A DNA stretch of 64,000 bases from contig JAVLUG010000016.1 in the NCBI GenBank assembly GCA_031629035.1, positions 182,580 through 246,579 on the forward strand. Direction: 5' to 3'. Within the stretch, counting starts at the first letter, position 1, and each line of letters opens with the position of its first letter. The stretch comes from MVYY01 sp012517575 (lineage in GTDB: Bacteria; Bacteroidota; Bacteroidia; Bacteroidales; Paludibacteraceae). A model generated the notes under the pieces. That model was not told where the DNA came from, did not search any database, and saw nothing but the letters and a program-made list of their open reading frames with translations. Below, in pieces: positions 1 through 10,699 of this stretch. Position numbers and translations under genes: made by a program.

Positions 1-1
1 T

Positions 2-1966
2 TATCAACTGTCATTGGAAGAGATGTTAAAAGCAGTAGAACCAGACAGTACATTCCGCACAGGTAAGGAATGGGCCGGTGTATGGACGCGTGACATTAGT
101 TACAGCATTATATTAGCAATGGCAAATTTGCAACCTCAAGTAGCAAAATACAGTTTAATGAGAAAAGTAAAAAATGGTCAAATCATTCAAGATACAGGTA
201 CTGGAGGTTCTTATCCTGTTTCATCAGATCGTATGATTTGGGCTGTTGCCGCATGGGAGCTTTATAAAACTACAGGTGATCAGGAATGGCTAAAATACGC
301 ATATCCAATTATAAAAAATTCGATAGAACATGATATTAAAAATATTTATGATCCGAGAACGGGTTTGGTAAAAGGTGAATCTTCTTTTTTGGATTGGCGG
401 GAACAATCATATCCTTATTGGATGCAACCTGCCGAAATATATCAATCAGAATGTTTGGGTACAAATGCCGTTCATTATCAAGCCAATAAGGTTTTAGTCG
501 AAATGGCAAACATACTTCACGATAAAACGACTGCTGAAAAGCACACAAAGATTGCAGCCAATATTAAAAAAGGAATCAACCGATATTTATGGCTACCAGA
601 AAAAGGATATTATGGTCAATATCTTTATGGAAGAAGTCATTTAATGCTTTCTCCACGCGCTGAATCATTGGGTGAAGCTCTTTGTGTGTTGTTTGATATT
701 GCTGAAAACAAAAATGCAGAACAAGTAATTTCGAATGTTCCCATTTTGGATTTTGGAATTTCCTGTTTTTATCCACAAATTCCAAACATTCCTCCTTATC
801 ATAATAATGCTGTTTGGCCTTTTGTACAAGCTTATTGGGCTTTGGCTTCAGCAAAAGCAGGAAACGAATCGTCCGTTTTGGAAAGTATTGCTGCTATTTA
901 TCGACCTGCCGCACTTTTCCTGACCAACAAGGAAAATTTTGTAGCCGATAATGGTGATTTTAAGGGTACCCAAATTAATTCGAGTAATATGTTGTGGAGT
1001 TTGTCAGGAAATTTGGCAATTGTTTATAAAATATTTTTCGGATTGGAATTTCAGAGTAATAAACTTGTATTTCATCCTTTCGTTCCAACAGTTTTTGCAG
1101 GACATCGCGAATTGAAAAATTTCTCTTACAGAAAAGCTTCATTGGATATTGAAATGGATGGTTCTGGAAATAAAATAAAAAGTTTTGAAATCAATGGAAA
1201 ACCTTCAAAGCCAGAATTAGATGAAAACATTAGCGGCAGAGTTTCTATCAAAATAATTCTCGAAAATGACAATAATCAGCAGCAATCTATTCATAAAGTT
1301 GACAATTATTTTTCCTTGCCAAATCCTACCTTGAAAATAAGTGAAAACCAACTTTCATGGGATTCAATAAAAGATGCTGATCATTATGAAATCATCCAAA
1401 ATGGAAAAATTTTAACTTTGACTAAGAATGCTCATTTCCTTATTGATACAAATAAATTTTCAGAATATCAAGTAGTTGCAGTGGATGACAAGAATATTCC
1501 TTCTTTTGCTTCTGAACCCTTGTATGCTGGGAATGATAAAGGAATCCAAATTTTTCAAATGGAAGATTACGCTCCCATCTCAACTTCGATTAAGTCCGCA
1601 AATTTTCATGGAAGTGGATATATTGAAATCAGTAAAAATCAGAATACCAATATTATTCTGTCAGTTGAAGTCAAACAATCGGGAACTTATTTGATTCAAT
1701 TTAGGTATGCCAATGGCAATGGCCCAATAAATACGGACAATAAATGTGCCTTGAGAAACTTAAATGTAAATGGAAAATTTGTTGGGGCGATGGTTTTTCC
1801 TCAACGTGGAAAAGATGAATGGTCTAACTGGGGATATACAAACATTATACAAGTTATTTTGCAAAAGGGGAAAAATGAAATTGCTCTTTCTTTCGAAAAA
1901 AATAATGAAAACATGAATGGAGAAATAAATCAAGCTTTGCTGGATGAAATGTTGATGACAAAATAA
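2..1966 (+). CDS. Six-hairpin glycosidase, 5' end cut off by the window edge
   Basis: The reading frame is open to the left edge, so the true start lies outside the window and the TTG at position 14 is not the start. The visible 654 residues begin inside an (alpha/alpha)6-barrel glycosidase region, with WTRDISYS near the start and a FLDWREQ segment further on, as in debranching-type or GH63/GH78-like bacterial enzymes. The last 130 or so residues form a beta-sandwich resembling a CBM6/CBM35-type carbohydrate-binding module (FQMEDYAP, then FRYANGNG). The protein probably cleaves an oligosaccharide in the periplasm or outside the cell. The substrate and exact GH family cannot be set by eye. It converges on the acyltransferase gene with 37 nt between stops. 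Confidence 0.75.
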   Translation, partial: YQLSLEEMLKAVEPDSTFRTGKEWAGVWTRDISYSIILAMANLQPQVAKYSLMRKVKNGQIIQDTGTGGSYPVSSDRMIWAVAAWELYKTTGDQEWLKYAYPIIKNSIEHDIKNIYDPRTGLVKGESSFLDWREQSYPYWMQPAEIYQSECLGTNAVHYQANKVLVEMANILHDKTTAEKHTKIAANIKKGINRYLWLPEKGYYGQYLYGRSHLMLSPRAESLGEALCVLFDIAENKNAEQVISNVPILDFGISCFYPQIPNIPPYHNNAVWPFVQAYWALASAKAGNESSVLESIAAIYRPAALFLTNKENFVADNGDFKGTQINSSNMLWSLSGNLAIVYKIFFGLEFQSNKLVFHPFVPTVFAGHRELKNFSYRKASLDIEMDGSGNKIKSFEINGKPSKPELDENISGRVSIKIILENDNNQQQSIHKVDNYFSLPNPTLKISENQLSWDSIKDADHYEIIQNGKILTLTKNAHFLIDTNKFSEYQVVAVDDKNIPSFASEPLYAGNDKGIQIFQMEDYAPISTSIKSANFHGSGYIEISKNQNTNIILSVEVKQSGTYLIQFRYANGNGPINTDNKCALRNLNVNGKFVGAMVFPQRGKDEWSNWGYTNIIQVILQKGKNEIALSFEKNNENMNGEINQALLDEMLMTK

Positions 1967-2003
1967 AATAAGATACCTAAATATTATGTTAATTTGTTAT
2001 TTT

Positions 2004-2957
2004 TTAATTCAATACTTTTTCCTTTCCAAAGAAAAATTTGGAGAATTTTAATGTATCCATTAAGAAGGATATGCCAAAACAACCTGCTATAGTGAGAATT
2101 GTTGCTGAGCAGGCAAAACTTACAGCTGATGAGTCGAATGAAAAGAAAGGAACAAGTGTTTTTGAAATGATTGTGAAAATTGGCGAGAAAAGTAGAATAA
2201 CAAGCGTATTTCGGCCGATGAAATTTGTTATTTGCAGTCCACGTTGAGGAAGGTAGCGATAAATTGCCAACAGAAAACTGATGACCAGAAAAGTTATTGC
2301 CATTCCTCCAAGTGTAGCTCTGTTAAAATTCTGCGGATATAAGCATAAAATGATTAGCGGTATCGCAGACCAGAAAGAGGCCTGAAAAATCGATAAAAAA
2401 GAAAATTTACTTTGTCTGATCAGCGCTCCAATCATAAAATATAGCGTGTTGGCAAATAATACGATTTCCATGTTTTTTAACGACAGTAAATACATGATCG
2501 TTCCCCACACCATGAATTTGGAAAAAGTGTTCATTTTTTTTAATTGAAAAATTGCATAATAACTTATTTCACAAATAATTAATGTGTGTAGATACCAGTA
2601 AGGACCGATTGGATGAAGAAAAATTTTATTCAATAACAACGAAAGCGTAAGATTATCTATGTGTTCCCTTATGGGTAATCGGGCAGCCATCATAAGATAA
2701 GATGCTTCCATAAAAGCATAAGGAATGAGCAACCACAATATTCCACGAAAAAATGACTTGGCACTTTTGTTAACATTAACCAGATATCCGGAAAGAAGTA
2801 AAAAGGCAGGCATGTGGAAAGTATAAACAAATTGTTTCATCATCAAGTGTTTTTCGCTAAAGTACACCAAATGAAACATAACCATAAGCACAATAAAAAT
2901 GCACTTCAAAAAATCCAGTTCTTGAATTCTTTTTTTGTCGCCTAAACTTGCATCCAT
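2004..2957 (-). CDS. Acyltransferase 3 family membrane protein
   Basis: This 317-residue protein begins with a short basic stretch, then FLKCIFIVLMVMFHLVYF, and continues with about nine or ten hydrophobic segments. That pattern, with HMPAFLLLSGYL near residue 50, is typical of the acyltransferase 3 / fucose O-acetylase-like family, integral inner-membrane proteins that move acetyl or other acyl groups onto exported sugars or lipids. Other members are larger, so this is a compact form. No polysaccharide cluster is visible next to it except the glycosidase, and the acceptor is unknown. Confidence 0.75.
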   Translation of the reverse strand: MDASLGDKKRIQELDFLKCIFIVLMVMFHLVYFSEKHLMMKQFVYTFHMPAFLLLSGYLVNVNKSAKSFFRGILWLLIPYAFMEASYLMMAARLPIREHIDNLTLSLLLNKIFLHPIGPYWYLHTLIICEISYYAIFQLKKMNTFSKFMVWGTIMYLLSLKNMEIVLFANTLYFMIGALIRQSKFSFLSIFQASFWSAIPLIILCLYPQNFNRATLGGMAITFLVISFLLAIYRYLPQRGLQITNFIGRNTLVILLFSPIFTIISKTLVPFFSFDSSAVSFACSATILTIAGCFGISFLMDTLKFSKFFFGKEKVLN

Positions 2958-3110
2958 GCCTACATTATTTTATTTTATTCTGGTTTTATATCTCGATCCT
3001 TAGTTCAATAAAATTAATATGTTAACAAAGCAAACTCTATTTAATACATTGAAGCTTGTTTCGGGGTGATTTTTTTTCGTTGAAAATATCTCTCTTCTCT
3101 TCGTTTTAAA

Positions 3111-4736
3111 TCACAAAAATGTAATTTCAGGTTTTGAGTGATAGGAATCGACTTTCAAAAAACGTAAGAGAAAATCAATGTCTTTCAGATATGTTTTCCA
3201 TAACTTTTTCCTGAGAAACGGCAATTTATTTTTGCAGGTATCCAGACAGAATTTTACCAATTCAGCTGAGTAAAAATTAGATAATAATAACTGCCAAAAA
3301 TCGTTTTCACTTTCCTCCGGTTGAAAAAAAGGATTGTTTTTCATGGGAAATGCGCTGTTAATGCCAACAGCGATTTCTATCCCAGTAAGGGGATTAAAAA
3401 AAACTATACAGGGGTCATCAAGTTCTTCGGCACTTATTTCCTCTTTTTTCTCCAATTCCAAATCTTTTTTTTGTTCAGCATTTTTTTCAAATGTTTCTTT
3501 TTCTTCTTCCGAAATATTTAATGCATCATTGTAACAATCGGTTACTTTTTCAACAAATTCGTTCACTTGGCCTCTTTTCATAAATGCAATAAAACTTCCT
3601 TTGTTAGCATTAAAAAAAGCCATCATTTGATCTTCTATTAACTTATTTCCTTCAAATTCTTCAAAATCAAGAAAGTTGACAGATTGCTTGAATGCAATAG
3701 AATGTTTTATATCTTCAATCAATTTCTTATTGTAGCCCATCTTGGAAGAAGTACCCGAAAACCACCATTCTCCACGCCATTTTACAATTCCAATGAGCAA
3801 AATTGTATCTATTTTTTTCAAATCGTTGTAATGTTCAAAGGATTTTTTTGTCATTTCGAATTTTCTTTTTGAAGCAATATGCTCAATGAAAATATTGTTT
3901 TTGTCCTGACCTTTATAAAGAAAAAAACCTTTAACTTTTGGAGAAATATTTATAATATCTTTATATAATGGATGGTTTTCTCCCAACAATTCGGCTGCCC
4001 ACTCTTTTCCGGTCATTGCCAACAGGCTGGTGGTAGAAGTGTTCATAAAATTATCCATCACGTCATAAAATAACAGTGCCTCTCTATCCTTGTCAACAGA
4101 TTTTTGCTTGTTCTTTTGCGCTTGTTCATTTTCTCTATTAAACCTGATATAAGTATCTGGATAAAATAAATAAGTCTTAAATAATATCAATTCGATAAGA
4201 CCTCGAACAGTAAAATAATTTGTTTCATCCCAGTTTAGTTGGTAATATGATTTTAATATTGGATTTTCTGGTGCATATTTATATTCTTCGGACAAGATAT
4301 TTTTTACTTCAAAAGCCATGTCAAAAATTTCTTCATTGAGCGGGCTGATAAAAAAGTTTTGTTGGATGGTGTTTAAAAAATACCAGATCAGAAAATTAAC
4401 ATCCTGTATATTCACATTATTCAGAACGTAATTTCCCAACGGGAAAAAAGGAAGATATTTTTTATACAAACTAAAATGTTTTTTTGTAAAGGTATTCCAA
4501 ATATTGCTCCCAGCAACGATATCTTCCAAATAAGAAACCAAAAAACAGCAAAGAATATCTATTTCATCTTCATTTAAATATTCGTTTAGGAAAACTGAAT
4601 GTTGTTTTTTTGTTAACACATTTTTTACCTTGTTAGCCAGCTCAACATAATATTCATCCGATGATGTTTGTTTGCTGTATGGCTTGAGTCCCAGCCATTG
4701 TTGGATATTGATTCTGTCGATTGATTTTGTATTCAT
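3111..4736 (-). CDS. Uncharacterised 541-residue protein (possibly DUF3843-like)
   Basis: A long, mostly soluble, hydrophilic protein with no signal peptide and no membrane segment. It opens with a WLGLKPYSKQ segment followed by a DEYYVELANKV helix, which weakly recalls the Bacteroidetes-specific DUF3843 family; this link is from memory and unverified. A strongly charged stretch around residues 405-440 (EEEKETFEKNAEQKKDLELEKKE region) looks like a coiled coil. The gene stands alone, with 150-190 nt gaps on both sides, so context gives no hint of its role. Length and composition support a real gene. Confidence 0.65.
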   Translation of the reverse strand: MNTKSIDRINIQQWLGLKPYSKQTSSDEYYVELANKVKNVLTKKQHSVFLNEYLNEDEIDILCCFLVSYLEDIVAGSNIWNTFTKKHFSLYKKYLPFFPLGNYVLNNVNIQDVNFLIWYFLNTIQQNFFISPLNEEIFDMAFEVKNILSEEYKYAPENPILKSYYQLNWDETNYFTVRGLIELILFKTYLFYPDTYIRFNRENEQAQKNKQKSVDKDREALLFYDVMDNFMNTSTTSLLAMTGKEWAAELLGENHPLYKDIINISPKVKGFFLYKGQDKNNIFIEHIASKRKFEMTKKSFEHYNDLKKIDTILLIGIVKWRGEWWFSGTSSKMGYNKKLIEDIKHSIAFKQSVNFLDFEEFEGNKLIEDQMMAFFNANKGSFIAFMKRGQVNEFVEKVTDCYNDALNISEEEKETFEKNAEQKKDLELEKKEEISAEELDDPCIVFFNPLTGIEIAVGINSAFPMKNNPFFQPEESENDFWQLLLSNFYSAELVKFCLDTCKNKLPFLRKKLWKTYLKDIDFLLRFLKVDSYHSKPEITFL

Positions 4737-4929
4737 TGTTTGCCGAAATCAAAAATTGTAATTTGTGCCCATTCTATTGAAAGAAATTGATTTTCGAGTT
4801 TTTTAAAAGTCAATTTTATTACAAAAGTAGAAAAATTGGTACGACTGAGAAAATTAGTGGGAGAATAGCTTGGAGTACATTTTGAATGAATGAAAAAATC
4901 GACTGTTTCCCAGTAATTTTAAGGAAAAA

Positions 4930-7900
4930 TTATTTTGATACTTTTTTAAATACAATGTCTATTCCATTTCTGACCGGGGAACTGGTAAGCTGAAGAAAAA
5001 GAAATTTGAAGATTTCGTATTCAGCTTTCACCTCATATTCACTAATGGTTTCATCATTTTGGTAATTTCCAAAATTACGAGAATAACTTAAAAATAATTT
5101 ATTTGTTAGATATTTACCTATTTCAACTGAACCACTTTCAAATGACCCTTTACTCTTGACTTCAATATAATCGACATTTAAAGTTTTGTTTAAAATTTTG
5201 GTGAGTTGAGAGGAAAGACTTGAAGCTGCTAAACTTTCAGTTAAGCCTAAAGCATCAAAAGTCTGATTCATATTTTCCCGCTGGCCTGTAGTCAGAGCAT
5301 CCATCCTAGATCCGAAGAGAATGTACGAAAGCGCATCTCCTTCTGCAATTGTTTGTTCGTCCATAGTGAATTTTATTTCGGGTGCAAGCATTTCTCCCGA
5401 AATATGTGCCACCAGTTTCTTTTGTTCTCTGTTTGGATCTCTGAAATTGTAGGCCGCCTGAAAATTCAACACAGGATTTATTTTTTCTCCACCCTGAAAT
5501 GCAATGGTGCCCGATTCGATAATAAACAATTTTCCCATTAGGTTGTATTGTCCACGCAAAACTTCAACTGTGCCGAAAAGTTCAAAAAAGTCACGGTGTT
5601 TCATCAATTCAACATCGCCTGACAATTCGACACGCATATCTTGATTTTTAATCCACGTATTGCGTGGAATTTTTACACGTAAATTTCCTTGCAATTTTTT
5701 CGAAAGTTCAGATTCTTCGGCTTTTTGGGTAGATTTTGCAGGACTTAAAGCTATTGTTATGGAATCCTCTACCTGTATTTTTTTCAATTCTTCAACTAAA
5801 AGGGGTTCAGGAAGCTGAGGCGCTGAAGTTTTTCCCATTAGTTGTAATACTGAAGGTAAATTTATTTCGGAACGAGGAATATTTAAATCGCCCGAAAAAA
5901 TGATACTGTCGGTTGTGCCTTTTAATGCGGCATCTCCGGATACCGTCATGTTATAGTTTTTATGATCGATGGGATTAAATTCCTTAAAACGTATCTGTAG
6001 GCCTGACAATGAGTTTGAAATTGAAGATTTTTTGACGAGAGCCGACGGATTTATATTTCCGTCGACAGTCATTCGTCCTTCTCGGCTTTTAATCAGGAAA
6101 GTATCGATTTTAATATTGTTGTTGTCAAGCAGAATATTTGCTTTTACCAATGGATAATTAATTCCATATTGTGGCATTTTGATTTGACCATTTATTATTT
6201 CCAATGTTCCGTTGAGGTCAGGTTCTCGTAATTTCCCTTCTGCATGGAGTTTGCTTTGAATTAAACCATTGAATTCTCCTGTCGGAAGAAAGGATTTTAA
6301 CAATGATAATGGTATTTTTTTGGCCGAAAGGTCAAGATTCATGAAGGAATTATCGGAAGTTGGCCATCCGAACTGCAGGCTGTCCAATCGAACGATTAAG
6401 GGTAACCAACCATTCACCGTAAGTTGTCCACTGTCAGCAAAATTCACGTTAACTTTTGTGTTTAATTTCTGATCCGAAAATTGAACTTTTCCTTTTAAAT
6501 TGCCGATAATAAAATTTTGAACACCTATGTTATCAGTATTGATCGCAATATTAGCTTCAGGTGAAAAAGCATTTCCTTTGAGTCGTGCGTCAAAATTTAA
6601 TTTTCCTTGTATCGATTTATCCGGAGAAGAAAATAAATTGTAAATTTTCGAAAGATTCAGGTTGGAGAGCGACAAGTGAAAATCTTGGTTTCCTTTTGTG
6701 CTGATTTTTCCTTCGGCAAAAATAGTCTGTACACTGTCGGTGTCATCGGAAATCAACTTCAAATGCTGAAGATTGTAATTATTGTCGGTAATAATCAAAC
6801 GAACAGAAGACGTATCCTGTTTCCAATGGTTGTTTTTATACTTCAACTGAAAATCAGACATTTCAATTACGCTTGGGATGGAAAACTGAATCAGTGAATT
6901 GAAAGAAGTTTTTAAATCTTCACCAGCTGCATTCACCGCCAATTGCATTTTCTTTCTGTCGCTTCGGCCGTTCAAATGAATATTTTGTAATTCGGTTCCG
7001 TTGAGAAGCAAATTTTTTGCATCTACCTCGCCATTTGCAAAAATGGAGTGGCCATCAAGAATATCGGCATTTATCCGTACCATGATTTCACCGATTTTGT
7101 AAGTTTGAAATTGTGAATCGAAAAGAGTTGTACTGAGCTGAGTTTGCAACTTTTTAGGTGTACCTGTAAGATGAACCGAAAGGTTTCCTCGTATTCCCAA
7201 CTCTTCAATTCCGGTAAATTTTTTTATTTCCGAAGCATTGTCCAGTGTAAGGTTCAGATTGGCATCAGAACTTCCTTTTAAACTATAAATTCCATTGGCT
7301 GCAAGATGAGCAGATTCGGTTTCGGCTGTCAGACTTTCGATCAACAAATTTTGACGAAAAAATTGAAGTTTTGCTTGTAATGAATGAATATTAAATCCCG
7401 AAAATGAAGTTGAATCGATATTTATTTGGCCAATGGCTGTCATTTTATTTGGTTCAAATCCCGAACCATGAACAGAAACTTTCATATTTAATTTTGAAAG
7501 TCCATTTACAGCAGGAAAATAGGAGGAAATATCAAGTTTTTGGGTGGCAAGAGAAAGATAATATTCAGGTTTATTATCGTTCAAGTGTTTTATTTCCGAT
7601 TTTAAAAATATTCTGCCGGATTCTCCATTGCCAAGCAATTCACCCTTCAGGTTTTTCGATTTATAATCGAAATTGAAAGTTAATTGATCAACGATTTGTT
7701 CATCGATTTTCAGGTTTTTAAAATTTCCTTGTACTGACGCAGCCAATGTATCCAGTGAAAGCCCTTTACTTTTAATCAACATTTGTCCGTTGATACAGAA
7801 ATATGGTGCATTCATTTTTATCCAGTTGTTCAGTTGTATTTGGTCGAATTCTGCTTTCACTATAAAGGCAGCATTATCGGCCAGTTTGTTTTTCTGAAGA

Positions 7901-8865
7901 ATCGTGCCTATTTGGGGAGAAAAAACGCTAATATGTAGCGTTTCTGCCCGATCTGACAATTTAAGCGCCAATTGAAGATTTTGTTCTTCCAGAACGGTTG
8001 AAAGCTGAATCTCGGGATGAATTTTTATATCGTAGCCGGAAGGAAGAAAAGATGAAAATTCATCCAAAAACAAAGGTTCGGTTTTAAAAGTTAAGGTTGA
8101 TGTCTCTGAAAATGAAATATCTATTTTTGCATGCGCAGTCAGCTTATTTTTAGGGGTTTGAAGAATAAAATCCGAAAGTTGGAAATTTTCGTTTTGCTGC
8201 TCCAAACGAAAATGCAAATTCTTAATTTGTAAATTAGGTTGTTTGGCGTTAAAACAAAAATTTTTCAAATTGATTTTAAAGTGACCGACCGAATATTCCC
8301 CCGAACCACCAACATAAAAATCTGAAATACGTTTCGGAAGCATTTTGTTTTTCGAGAGTAATTGAAGTCGGGCATTATTTAATCGAAAATTCTCAACTGT
8401 AACTTTCATGCTGAAAGGAGAAACCTTTTTGGGTGATTCTTTGCGTGGTTTTGCCAAATGTTCAAAATTCCAGCTTCCGTCTTTGTATTGTTCCAATCGA
8501 AATTCTGGTCGATTTATTTCGGCTGTGTTCACTACAATTTTTCCCGAAAGAAGCGGCAATAGTTGATATTTGACTTTCAATGACTGAATTTTAGCCATTG
8601 TGTCGGTGGAAGTTATAAAAGTTACCTGTTTTAAATTTAATCCATTGATAAAATTCCCTTCTACTTTACCGATATCTAAATGGGCATTCAAATTTTTTTC
8701 AACTTGTAATTCGGCAAAATCGGCCAATTTCGATTTTGCAAACGGCGTTTGCAAAGCAATCAATATCAGTAATATCAATCCCAGTAGCGAAACAAATACA
8801 ATGCTAAGTCCACGTAAAATATGTTTGACAATTTTTTTCATGCGGTTAAAATGCTTGTCCGACAT
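4930..8865 (-). CDS. tamB: TamB-like translocation and assembly protein (DUF490)
   Basis: This 1311-residue protein has one N-terminal membrane anchor (about residues 17-38, rich in L, V and I), a very long run of beta-strand repeats, and a C-terminal DUF490/TamB domain with the segment GDALSYILFGSR near residue 1190. TamB proteins span the periplasm and work with an Omp85 partner in outer-membrane protein insertion or lipid transport. The partner gene lies directly upstream: its stop falls inside the first codons here, so translation is coupled. The ATG at 8865 overlaps the partner by 20 nt. A second ATG at 8841 (MKKIVKHI) sits just after its stop and is equally plausible. The function is transferred from the family. 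Confidence 0.85.
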   Translation of the reverse strand: MSDKHFNRMKKIVKHILRGLSIVFVSLLGLILLILIALQTPFAKSKLADFAELQVEKNLNAHLDIGKVEGNFINGLNLKQVTFITSTDTMAKIQSLKVKYQLLPLLSGKIVVNTAEINRPEFRLEQYKDGSWNFEHLAKPRKESPKKVSPFSMKVTVENFRLNNARLQLLSKNKMLPKRISDFYVGGSGEYSVGHFKINLKNFCFNAKQPNLQIKNLHFRLEQQNENFQLSDFILQTPKNKLTAHAKIDISFSETSTLTFKTEPLFLDEFSSFLPSGYDIKIHPEIQLSTVLEEQNLQLALKLSDRAETLHISVFSPQIGTILQKNKLADNAAFIVKAEFDQIQLNNWIKMNAPYFCINGQMLIKSKGLSLDTLAASVQGNFKNLKIDEQIVDQLTFNFDYKSKNLKGELLGNGESGRIFLKSEIKHLNDNKPEYYLSLATQKLDISSYFPAVNGLSKLNMKVSVHGSGFEPNKMTAIGQINIDSTSFSGFNIHSLQAKLQFFRQNLLIESLTAETESAHLAANGIYSLKGSSDANLNLTLDNASEIKKFTGIEELGIRGNLSVHLTGTPKKLQTQLSTTLFDSQFQTYKIGEIMVRINADILDGHSIFANGEVDAKNLLLNGTELQNIHLNGRSDRKKMQLAVNAAGEDLKTSFNSLIQFSIPSVIEMSDFQLKYKNNHWKQDTSSVRLIITDNNYNLQHLKLISDDTDSVQTIFAEGKISTKGNQDFHLSLSNLNLSKIYNLFSSPDKSIQGKLNFDARLKGNAFSPEANIAINTDNIGVQNFIIGNLKGKVQFSDQKLNTKVNVNFADSGQLTVNGWLPLIVRLDSLQFGWPTSDNSFMNLDLSAKKIPLSLLKSFLPTGEFNGLIQSKLHAEGKLREPDLNGTLEIINGQIKMPQYGINYPLVKANILLDNNNIKIDTFLIKSREGRMTVDGNINPSALVKKSSISNSLSGLQIRFKEFNPIDHKNYNMTVSGDAALKGTTDSIIFSGDLNIPRSEINLPSVLQLMGKTSAPQLPEPLLVEELKKIQVEDSITIALSPAKSTQKAEESELSKKLQGNLRVKIPRNTWIKNQDMRVELSGDVELMKHRDFFELFGTVEVLRGQYNLMGKLFIIESGTIAFQGGEKINPVLNFQAAYNFRDPNREQKKLVAHISGEMLAPEIKFTMDEQTIAEGDALSYILFGSRMDALTTGQRENMNQTFDALGLTESLAASSLSSQLTKILNKTLNVDYIEVKSKGSFESGSVEIGKYLTNKLFLSYSRNFGNYQNDETISEYEVKAEYEIFKFLFLQLTSSPVRNGIDIVFKKVSK

Positions 8866-10699
8866 TCAAGAAAAATTGAGCCGATTTTTTTTCGTTCCAA
8901 AGTGGAACGCTTACGTCAAGTCGAATTGCTCCTATAGGAGTTTTTACCCTCAGACCTGCACCGGCAGAATAGGCCAAGTCGTCGGGAGGAAAATGAAAAG
9001 AGGATGTCCAAACGTTGCCTGCATCCATAAAAATTGCGCCTTCAAGCAGCCAGAATAATGGATGCCGTATTTCCACACTGCTTTCCAAAATGCTTTTTCC
9101 TCCCAATGGAGTTCCGTCTTCGCGTTTTGGGCCAAGTGCCGACCTACTCCATCCTCGTATGGAATTGCTTCCGCCGGAATAGAAACGGTCTTCAACGGGA
9201 ATATAGTTTGTCTTATCGGAAGATAGGATGCTGCCGGCCATCAATCGAACTGCAAAATTAAAATTTCCTGCTTGGGCATATTTTCGTCCATCTATCCATA
9301 TTTTGGAATAATTAAAATCACCGCCAAAAAAATATCCATTCAACTTGGCGCCAATGTTGAGCAATTCCCCTCGTTCGGGAGAAGCTTGTGGAAAAGAATG
9401 ATTGTATTGAAATGTCGCCAATAACCCCGATTTGCTGTAAAGAAAATTTTCACTTTCTGGATTAAATAGTTCTGAACTGTCAGGTTGGGAATATTGTTTT
9501 ACATTTTCCAGATAATATCTCAACGATAAATTCATTTTTTCTGAGAAAGAATAGCCAAGAGGCAAATTTAATCCATACGCACGTACATTAAAACCAGGTT
9601 CTGCCTGACGACGAAGAAAAGGATTGATTTGTAGAGAAATATTTTTACTTAAAAACTGAGGCTGTATCCAGCTGAGGCTTAAATAGTAAGGATCCAAAGC
9701 AGAATGTTTTGCATAAAAGTTAAAACGTGAAGCGTCGCCCCACAATGAATGGGCAGAAAGATTGAGAAAAGCCCTGAATTGATCTTCTGTCCCATATCCA
9801 AGTCCTATTTCGGTATTCCAGCGAGGAATTTCTTCTATTGTCAACCTGACGGGAATAGGGTTGGTTCGGTTCGAGGCATCGGTTTGTGCTTGCAGGGAAG
9901 CAATTCGGAAAAGTTGCAAATCGAATAAATGTTTTCGCGTTTTATCGAGTTTTTGGGAACTGAAAATTTCTCCTTCCTTGTATGAAAGTTGCTGCCGAAT
10001 CAATTTTTCTTTCACGTATTTGTTCCCTTCAATCTCAGTTTTACCAAAGTAACAAATGTCATGGGGCTGAATTTTGTAGGTAATGTTGGTGAGATTTGAG
10101 TCGAGCGAGAGTTTCAGCTGATGTTCTATTTGAACGTATACATAACCATTGTTGACAAAAATATTTTCAATTTTTGATTTATCTTCATACACTTCTTCAT
10201 CTCTGAACCGTTTTCCTTTTTTTTGCTTTATGCGTTGTTGTAAAATTTTTAAAAGCGAATCTTTTCTTTCCAAGGGAGCAATGTGTTGAATGTCAAATTG
10301 AATATTGCCAAAAGCTACGGGAACTTTTTCTTCAATTTCAATATGCAAATCCACTTTCTGTTTTTTGTGGTTAATCGACAAGGAATCCAGCCGAACGTTT
10401 GCAAAAAGGAATCCTTCGGTTTGATAAAAGCGGGTTATTCTTTCCAAATCCGTTTCCAACAGTTTCTCGTTAAAAACAGCTGGTTCTTTTTTGAAAATTT
10501 GTTGCTTTATCCAGTTTGAGGTATAAAGGGTGGTTTTTTTCAATAATTCAGATGTTCCAAAAGTGTGATTTCCCGTAATCGTAATTTTCTGAATTTCATA
10601 GCCATTTTGTGAGGCAAGTGGAAGAAAATCAATGCTAACCAGTAACAAAAGCATGGAAATCCTTGATTGAAAAAATTTATTGACGATGGATTGAAACAT
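8846..10699 (-). CDS. tamA: TamA-like outer-membrane Omp85 protein
   Basis: This 617-residue protein has an N-terminal hydrophobic signal (about residues 14-30, cleaved near LASQ), POTRA-type repeats over residues 35-290 (for example IQKITITGNHTFGTSELLKK and YFGKTEIEGNKYVKEKLIRQ), and a 16-strand-type bacterial surface antigen barrel ending in phenylalanine. The barrel contains a YSGGSNSIRGW segment, the conserved RGW turn of the Omp85 family. It is first in a two-gene operon with the TamB-like gene. The pair is the usual TamA/TamB arrangement, although Bacteroidetes TamA proteins are often annotated simply as BamA-like. The specific substrate is not known. Confidence 0.85.
   Translation of the reverse strand: MFQSIVNKFFQSRISMLLLLVSIDFLPLASQNGYEIQKITITGNHTFGTSELLKKTTLYTSNWIKQQIFKKEPAVFNEKLLETDLERITRFYQTEGFLFANVRLDSLSINHKKQKVDLHIEIEEKVPVAFGNIQFDIQHIAPLERKDSLLKILQQRIKQKKGKRFRDEEVYEDKSKIENIFVNNGYVYVQIEHQLKLSLDSNLTNITYKIQPHDICYFGKTEIEGNKYVKEKLIRQQLSYKEGEIFSSQKLDKTRKHLFDLQLFRIASLQAQTDASNRTNPIPVRLTIEEIPRWNTEIGLGYGTEDQFRAFLNLSAHSLWGDASRFNFYAKHSALDPYYLSLSWIQPQFLSKNISLQINPFLRRQAEPGFNVRAYGLNLPLGYSFSEKMNLSLRYYLENVKQYSQPDSSELFNPESENFLYSKSGLLATFQYNHSFPQASPERGELLNIGAKLNGYFFGGDFNYSKIWIDGRKYAQAGNFNFAVRLMAGSILSSDKTNYIPVEDRFYSGGSNSIRGWSRSALGPKREDGTPLGGKSILESSVEIRHPLFWLLEGAIFMDAGNVWTSSFHFPPDDLAYSAGAGLRVKTPIGAIRLDVSVPLWNEKKSAQFFLNVGQAF

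Noticed and set aside
8600..9058. 152-codon plus-strand frame inside the TamA/TamB region
   Set aside because: It is a shadow of two well-supported genes on the other strand; composition and content are not protein-like.
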